Position numbers and translations under genes: made by a program | In this document: positions 57,253-64,000 of the stretch, piece by piece | Numbering within the stretch: position 1 is the first letter of the stretch | Layout of the letters: each line of letters opens with the position of its first letter | The notes under the pieces: generated by a model | Database searches by the model: none | What the model saw: the letters and a program-made list of their open reading frames with translations, nothing else | What the model was told of the DNA's origin: nothing | Origin: Plasmopara viticola | Taxonomy: Eukaryota; Oomycota; Peronosporomycetes; Peronosporales; Peronosporaceae | DNA length: 64,000 bases | Assembly: GCA_001695595.3 (NCBI GenBank) | Contig: MBPM02000003.1 | Coordinates: 2,356,001-2,420,000, forward strand | Direction of reading: 5' to 3'

Positions 57253-57941
57253 TCTAGCTAGATTTGATATGGCAATTTGCGCTATTCCGGAGCAGACCAG
57301 ACAGGTATTTTGAGGATTGTACAGTTACGTATTAACATGGCAGCTATTTTATCGATAACGCTGTAATTAAAATTGGGACAATTCTAAAAAAAGCCACGAG
57401 GAAAAAAATTAAAATAGCTGAAGTGGTTCGCAGAAAAGGGGCGTGACTATATTGTCGAAGCTAGCCATAGCATCTTACGAACCAGTCGTCGCTATAATAA
57501 TCAGTTATCTCGTCGGTTATAAAAAAATTCTTGTGCAAAAAGTAGAATCTTTCTAACAGGCAGCTATTGTCAATTGCAATTAAGTGGGTAAAGTGGGTGA
57601 GGGGTGCTCACACCAAGCAAACCTTTTGTAATGAAATGGCGATTTTTTGATCGGTAACGTGTTCTTGATTTTATTCTACCTTAGGGTTCATTTTTTTATA
57701 CCAGAAGTAAGGAGACCTGTATTTGTGCACATATCGTAGCAATTTTTGTTGAAATACGAAAAACGCAGTTCTGGAACAATCGGCACCACTAAATTGTAGC
57801 GCGAAGGTTGTCTAATTTACATTGTCCGCTAATCCTAAGTCAAAATATTTGTCGTCAGAAGGTTGCTCGGATCTGAACCGCATATCACTTCATTGGCGAT
57901 GATCAATTCGCAATTTGCCCGCAATTCAACAAATCATTAGT
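57253..57941. promoter_or_regulatory. Divergent intergenic region between the LRR gene and Cpn10
   Basis: 689 bases separate the two divergent starts. Near the Cpn10 side, cttcattggcg (about 57888) followed by cgcaatttgcc (about 57910) loosely resembles the oomycete initiator plus flanking promoter element. The rest is AT-rich without other signals that I can name. Confidence 0.35.
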
Positions 57942-58335
57942 ATGGTACGGCTTCGCTCTCGTCAAGTCTAAACTTAATCTTGACCAGTGTAATCATTCAC
58001 ACTTGTGTTCTCCATGTGATTTTCTGCATATGACTTAGAGCTCGCTCCGTAAATTAATCCCTTTTGGCAACCGCGTGTTGGTCAAGCGTTTTGAGCCCGT
58101 GGCCAAGACGGCCAGTGGCATTTACCTACCGGACGCCGATACCAAGCAGCTGAATGAAGGTGAAGTCGTAGCGGTGGGTCCTGGCGCTCGTGCTTCCGAT
58201 GGCACCCTCATTGCGGCTCAAAGTGCTGTTGGCGACAAGGTCTTGCTGCCCGAGTACGGTGGCAGCTCTGTTAAGCTAGATGACAAGGAATTCTTTTTGT
58301 TTCGCGACGAAGATATTCTTGGCAAGATCGAGTAG
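57942..58335 (+). CDS. HSPE1: Cpn10/GroES co-chaperonin
   Basis: The main exon (58039-58335) encodes SSLRKLIPFGNRVLVKRFEP through to the stop after DEDILGKIE, with the mobile loop region (KTASGIYLPDADTKQ) and the conserved GDKVLLPEYGG block. No Met is in frame upstream in that exon. The best model places a start codon alone at 57942-57944, directly followed by a 94-base intron (GTACGG...CTTAG, 57945-58038), giving 99 residues, the normal size for the family. With Cpn60 it folds proteins in mitochondria; a classical presequence is absent, as usual for Cpn10. The domain call is firm, the one-codon first exon is inference. Confidence 0.88.
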
Positions 58336-58985
58336 ATTTGATATTTCGGTAAAAGCGCTTTGCTGAGCTTATATGAGGGTGATCTACTAGTCAAACTTCG
58401 TGTTGGCGTCATTCGAGTCCCCTACATCGATGGCGCACACTAGACCCTTTTAACGTTTTTGACAAAAACGAGGACGAGGTAATAAAGTATGTTTACTCAA
58501 TGCAATTTGGTTGTGGAGTCACCATACTTAGAGCTTTAGGCGTCAATCGTACGTTTCGTTGTCATCAATCTCGCGACCCGCTCCTCAGATAAATGACCAG
58601 GCAAGTGGTCTCGCTGTATCCATCACAACCTAGAAAAGCAACGAAAACCTTAGCGCAGAGAACGTTTTGCAACTACTTGGCTAAAAGCAAAGATAGTACC
58701 TAGAATATTGATCAAAAGTTGTCAACATTCCAAGAACGAGTCGCAAACCACCACGATTAATGCATCCTCTGGTTTTTTGCCGCAAAGACTTACCAGCATT
58801 TTACGCGCTTTCCTGCTAATACAGCCAGACTAGAAGAAATATCGTGTAAAAAACGGTTTTTATTACTAAAAGGAGAGCTTGTCGCATTTTGAACCGTACG
58901 TGACATAGCACGTATGCAAGTATGCCTGTTGCCAGAAAATGAAGGCTGGCCACTGAGCAGTGGACCCCAATCAAGCAAAATCACA
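58336..58985. other. Convergent 3' region between Cpn10 and guanine deaminase
   Basis: Holds the 3' ends of both genes. No further gene or repeat recognised. Confidence 0.5.
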
Positions 58986-60359
58986 TCACGTTGATGGACT
59001 TGACTTGATTGTGTCACTCTTGACTTGACGTCCATTGACGAAAACTTGAACGATGTTGCGGTCGTCACCAAGAAACAGGAATTTCTGAAGCGTGTGAAGC
59101 ACATCAGCAGATTCAGTTGGGTCGAGGGCCTCGTCGATGGGACCATTAGCAGCGTAGGGGTCAACAACTAAAGCGTCAAAGGACTTGCCAGGCAAAAAAT
59201 TGCCAACTTGGTCACAAAGACCCAGAGCTTCTGCGCTTCCAACGGTAGCAAGATGAAAAGCTTCAGCGTATGTAAGCGGCTGAGATAGTTCGCCACTTTC
59301 TATGTCGCTGGAGCTGCCATTGCCAATAGAGACAAGCTTAGACGCAATAACAGCCTGGCGAATGGCGTCCAGCATTGATGGCGAGTACCCCCCGGACACG
59401 TCCGTCCCTAGTCCAACTTTAATGCCTTCTTGCAACATTCGGCGCACGTTCAAGACGCCACTAGAGAGTGAAAAATTTGAGTTCGGACAGTGAATGACTG
59501 CCGTCTTATTGTCACGCAAGACTTTTCGTTCTTCTTTGCTGCACCAGATACAATGCGCCATATATGACCGTTCATGAAGTAATCCATGATTTTCATAGAC
59601 TTCCGTGTACGTTTTACTCTCAGGGTGCAAACTTTGTACCCAGTTGATCTCGTCTCGGTTCTCTGCCAGATGCGATTGTACCGGCAACTTGGGCGTGTGC
59701 ACCCTCGAAATTTGAGCCAATACTTGCATTAGCTCGGATGAACAGCTCGGAACGAATCGTGGTGTGATAACGGGCGTCAGCAATTCATTATTTTTGCTTT
59801 GTACGTATTGCACGAACTCCAGAGTCTCATCAATGGAAGTTTGCCTTTCCTCCTGCAATCCAGAGCACCCATTGCGGTCCATATTGACTTTCCCTACGTA
59901 TCCTCGCTGTCCCATTTGCTCAAGTATATCTACAAGCACCTTGCATGCCTCCAGATGAATGGTAGCAAAGTAGGAACAAGTAGTTGTGCCATTATGAAGG
60001 TGACGACGAACCGCCTTTTCGTAGACGGCTCGAGCATACTCCAATCTCTGAAATTTTTTTTCATAGGGAAATGTGTATGTCTCCAACCATTGAAGCAACG
60101 GTAAATGCATCCCAAAACCAATAAATGAGTACTGGGGTGCGTGCGCGTGGCCATCGATAAAGCCAGGTAGCAGTAATTGCTGGCCCAAATCCACGACTTC
60201 GTCAAATTTGTGCGTGTCGAGAAGCGAACAACTTGATCTCACGACAAACACGATCTTTCCGTGCTCATTGACGCCCACGAGTCCAGGCTGAAGCACTTCT
60301 AACTTACCCAATCCCACAGAGTGCACGACGTTGGCCTTGTATGCGATAATATGCGTCAT
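58986..60359 (-). CDS. GDA: Guanine deaminase
   Basis: A single-exon gene for 457 residues of the amidohydrolase family, close to the human enzyme's length. Zinc ligands are visible: PGFIDGHAHAPQY (His71, His73), VQSHLAEN (His230), MAHCIW (His269) and GLGTDVSGG (Asp320). HCPNSNFSLSSG (290-301) is the guanine-deaminase signature. The enzyme converts guanine to xanthine and ammonia in purine salvage and breakdown. The ATG at 60359 has a good context (ccaacATGAC). Convergent with Cpn10, no link in function. Confidence 0.95.
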   Translation of the reverse strand: MTHIIAYKANVVHSVGLGKLEVLQPGLVGVNEHGKIVFVVRSSCSLLDTHKFDEVVDLGQQLLLPGFIDGHAHAPQYSFIGFGMHLPLLQWLETYTFPYEKKFQRLEYARAVYEKAVRRHLHNGTTTCSYFATIHLEACKVLVDILEQMGQRGYVGKVNMDRNGCSGLQEERQTSIDETLEFVQYVQSKNNELLTPVITPRFVPSCSSELMQVLAQISRVHTPKLPVQSHLAENRDEINWVQSLHPESKTYTEVYENHGLLHERSYMAHCIWCSKEERKVLRDNKTAVIHCPNSNFSLSSGVLNVRRMLQEGIKVGLGTDVSGGYSPSMLDAIRQAVIASKLVSIGNGSSSDIESGELSQPLTYAEAFHLATVGSAEALGLCDQVGNFLPGKSFDALVVDPYAANGPIDEALDPTESADVLHTLQKFLFLGDDRNIVQVFVNGRQVKSDTIKSSPST

Positions 60360-63300
60360 GTTGGTCCCACTAATTATAATGTTTTATCGACTTTCGCATT
60401 TATTCATAGAGGTACCAGCCGTGATCTTTCAAGACTGGCTAGATACATTTAAATTCTTGCTTGACCCGAAAAAGGCGTGAAAGTTGGTTGTTCGAGAACC
60501 AGACGTAGCAAGAAGTGCGCTTTAACTATCTTTAACCCACGGTGCTGAAGTCATATTTGCCGATGGCGCCGGCTCCAAGGTAGATGCCCTGCCCAAGCCA
60601 AATTCGCATACGGGAAGCATAAAGAGTTTTATTAGAAAAAGAGACATGGGTCAGGTAGTAGAAAGTGTTTGTGGTCGTCTCAAGTTCGATGAGCAAGCGC
60701 TCAAAGAGGCACTAATGTGCAAACTGAAAATTGAGGCGGCCCTTTCCTTTTAAACGAGCTAAATATATAGCTGGCGCGAATTTATTCACCACCTGGGTGC
60801 GTCAGCTTGCTTTAATGCAGCCTACCGGTGAAAGGATTATCTTGTTGGTTCTTCTAGGTGGAAGGAGACAGACTGTCATATGGACTTCCGTCGATGATAT
60901 ATCAAAGTGATACGTGTTATAGATCTCCTGTGCCAATTGTACCACGATTTAGAGGTAAGCATACCTCAAAAAGTAACAGCTTGGCCCTAAATCTACGGGA
61001 AATGATCGAGCCCTGTTGAGTTCAAAAGAGGCGTAAATGGTCAGCACTGCTTAGCTTCGAAAAGTCTTATACTTTATATCACAGACCGTACTTGCAATAT
61101 CTGCCCGAGGCAACCACGAATGCTTTAATATGCCACAGCCTACTTCTGGGGGGAGAAATATGCATTTGACGCCCCAACTTGGACTATATGCTGGCTATAC
61201 GAGCACTTTTACATTGTATACCAGATTACAATAATTAAAGTTGGTGTTTATAGGATCCGGTGGCCCAAAAACTCCTAGCGTCGAATGTTCGTTGGTCTTA
61301 GGACTTAGGGCACAGAATAACCTCATCCTGGGATGAAATTGAAGGACAAAGCCCTTGTACCACCTTGTTGAAAATTCGATGAGTCACGAGCTTGCATCTG
61401 GTAGAAAGCACGGGCACTATTGATGCGTTTACTCGATCGACGCGATCAATGTGTAAAGCATGAAAGGAGGCAGAAGTTGTCTAAATTAGGAGTTCGAAAC
61501 GTGGGATAGAACAAAATTGACTAAGTAGTGGTTGGTAGACATAGCACTTGCTGCATATAAATATCTAGTCAAGGTAGAATGAAACAACGGCGTGTAAAGC
61601 GTCACGTGTACCTTTCAAAAGAAGCAGCATTCGATGCAAACCGTTCGTGGCATAGCTGGCTTTACAACAAAGAAGAACCTATCACTGCACGGGAAGTAGC
61701 GACTAATCCACTAACCAGTGCTCATAAAATTAGCAGTCAATGTCCGACGCGGAGGGTGTGATTGGCTTCTAAAGATGGCATGAGAGGCGAGGCCTTATCG
61801 ATTCACGTGAATTCGCACGCTATCTGCGTTATATACCTGCGTTTGCTTCAAACCATGTAAAGTGACCGTAAATCAAGGCTTCATGTTCAAGACTTGTACT
61901 TACACGTTGGATACAACGTTATCCGCTATGCAACGATCATCGCGACAGCACTCGCTGTTTGTCATGCATAAGTCAGGGTTGATGCTTTCGGAGCGCTATC
62001 TGTATGATGTATGTAAATTACGCTGAGTGAGGACTTTGATAAGCACAACTTTCTACATGACGTTGATGCAGACGTCAATTTGTCAGTGCACGATCGTCTC
62101 GACCCGAATGTGCTACGAAGCATCCTTCAATAAGACTATCGATCTTAGAAAAGCTGGTAGCATATAGAGCTTACCAATTAGCGCAGGGTCTCATCTCGAG
62201 TGAAAAAGGTATTGCAAGCCATGCTTTTACGACGATAACGCTTATTTGTACGCATATAGATGGAGATGCGGGTCCGGTAGAGGCACAATAAACTTGAAGC
62301 GTAAATGATCTGCTTGAGCTGGTAGAGCTGTCGACGTCAAAACTTGAAGAGTCTTCTAAGATCAGGGGCATATCCAAATGGTGGTGACAAGACCAAAGAA
62401 AGATAACAATTCCAAATCGCTGCTTTATAAAGCAGTCTTTGGGAGGGTATTTATATACATCGAAGTACGATAAATTCAGAAGCTTGGTCTTTACAATTGT
62501 AGACCGGTTGTGTGTATTCTGCGCAATTTATTATGAGCGATCGGTTTGATTTGGATAAGGATCGAACGCCAAAAGCTTGGAAAGGGCTTTTAGACCGGTG
62601 CCATAACCGAAGCGTTTCTCACAAAACCAGACGAAGATATTGGTTTCCTATTGCTGCTTGAAAAGGCGGTATTCAAGGCAGCATTTAGAGAGATCAAAGC
62701 ACGATATTTCCAAAAGTACTGCTCCAATATTAGTGAATGGGTCGTGTCTATGCTGCACAATTCGATCAGCTTTGCAGCTTTCCTTCATCTTCGAGACCGT
62801 TTAGTAATATCCGAACATATATGTGTACCGAATTGTCACAAAGTTACGTATTAAAATGATTGTTGTATTTCTTCGTTCAGCGTTCCTTTAGCGGCTCTAC
62901 TGCTTAAATATAACCTCACTATTTCATTTATAGAAGGACATTTGGCTTATCGCATGGTACACGCATCATGCTCGGTCATTTTTTATAACAAGGGCGTTGC
63001 ATACTTAATGACAATCTGTATTTTTGAGATTTGAGTATGACAGTAGCTCATTAATTTATACGGTAGCCATTTGAAGGCTTCTACTAACAACCAGATAATT
63101 TTTTAATATCTGGTCATCATGCCAAACGAAGGAAAATCATTCTATATTTTGTCATCAAGCCAAATGAAAGCTCAAAATAAAGAACAATACCACAAGTCCG
63201 CTCCACCGAAATTATAAAAACGTAATATGCCGAAACCGAGGTCATAGAAGCATTGAAGCATGAAAGCATTTTGCTTACTCATTAATTTGTTAAACATACT

Positions 63301-63638
63301 TAAAACATATTACAAGAAGCTAAGTTCATTACGCCAAAAATATCGTTTTATAACTACTACGGATGGGTACTACAGCAATCGCTAAGCGCAGCACCGTTTG
63401 CGTAGCGAATTTGATACCGCCTTCGTCGTATATAAATTTAAGATAGTCGTAAAAATCGGTACCAGTCAATGATAAAGCCGCGTCTGTAGTAGATCTGTTT
63501 CGATCTGGCCGGTGTTAGAGCCTAGAAATACTGTGACCATTGGTTTGGAACAGCTAAAAGGATAAATTGGCGTTACGCCATGTGAGATTATTCGAAGTAT
63601 CGGCATAGCTTCTAATTTAGGTCTAAAGCATACAAGAG
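60360..63638. other. Repeat-type debris, no gene recognised
   Basis: A plus-strand stretch near 60534-60753 is open and coding-like (EVIFADGAGSKVDALPKPNS, then CGRLKFDEQALKEALM) but has no good start and no known domain; it may be a retroelement fragment. Other frames (61579-61761, 62651-62854 plus; 62171-62377 minus) are not assignable. Confidence 0.4.
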
Positions 63639-63760
63639 GATGCCTTTTTAAGCTTAAAGTTGGCTTTGCAACAAGCTTTGGCTTTAAAGTAAACCAAAGC
63701 TTGTTGCAAAGCCAACTTTAAAGCTTGTTGCAAAGCCAACTTTAAGCTTAAAAAGGCATC
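63639..63760. repeat. 41-bp perfect inverted repeat with a duplicated arm segment
   Basis: Bases 63639-63679 (gatgccttttt to caagcttt) are exactly complementary to 63720-63760. Inside the loop a 23-base part of the right arm (agcttgttgcaaagccaac onwards, 63698-63720) is repeated in tandem with 63722-63744, so the left arm could pair with either copy. This suggests slippage or template switching at a fold-back. Confidence 0.9.
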
Positions 63761-64000
63761 GTTGTCTTAGAACAGACGATCATCCAATTGCATTTTTCTT
63801 GAAGCAACTCACACCGCACGCGAAAGGATGTCCAACTAATAAGTTGTCGTTGGAAAAATTGCAACAATCTCTTCAAGGTCGACTCTTTGAACACTTCTGC
63901 ATGTAGATTGATGTTACATCACCGCAATTTAACCAAGGTTGGCGCGATTCTTTACGCTTTTCTCTTAACTTGTCTTTGTACTTCATAATGCGAGATGTGT

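Noticed and set aside
58790..59167. A 125-residue minus-strand frame overlapping the end of guanine deaminase
   Set aside because: It is in a different frame from the enzyme and has no domain.

Overview
The window looks like a nuclear contig from an oomycete of the Peronosporales (Phytophthora or downy-mildew type). Three things point there. A seven-transmembrane receptor is fused to a phosphatidylinositol phosphate kinase (GPCR-PIPK). There is a decayed Crinkler (CRN) effector gene with its N-terminal LFLAK-type motif and a VLLVVP recombination motif. The introns are short (52-93 bp), with CTAAY branch points where one is visible. The very AT-rich, gene-poor intergenic DNA fits a repeat-rich downy-mildew-like genome, but genus cannot be fixed from sequence alone.

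Layout. 0-10 kb is accessory: a 5'-truncated SINE-like insertion, an ankyrin-repeat gene, a broken CRN gene, a second SINE-like copy, several small repeats and fold-backs, and a PRL-type phosphatase gene (8675-9255, minus, two exons). 10-22.9 kb is almost gene-free AT-rich DNA with one tandem repeat block and a third SINE-like copy. 23-26 kb holds a transportin-3/importin-13-like nuclear import receptor gene with two single-base frame breaks. 26.7-32.5 kb is a graveyard of a Ty3/Gypsy element and a Mutator-like (MULE) transposon. 34.7-37.8 kb is the GPCR-PIPK gene, followed by a SINE-like copy with a clear 10-bp target-site duplication. 41.2-47.9 kb is a compact housekeeping island: the splicing helicase PRP16/DHX38 and the repair ATPase CSB/ERCC6, same strand, 149 bp apart. 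48.7-50.8 kb is a Copia relic next to a 50-bp tandem repeat. 54.8-60.4 kb is a second island: an oomycete-type multi-membrane-span LRR protein gene (four exons, one frame break), a divergent Cpn10/GroES gene, and guanine deaminase. 60.4-64 kb is repeat debris with a large fold-back.

The genes do not form a pathway. They are ordinary housekeeping or signalling genes in small islands separated by transposon-derived DNA. No system that is clearly new is visible. The items most worth a second look are the SINE-like family with pentamer tails and target duplications, the unusual number of near-perfect short-loop inverted repeats scattered outside genes, the 6.3-6.7 kb repeat whose stems seem to be kept despite sequence change, and the recurring one-base frame breaks in conserved genes, which may be assembly errors.
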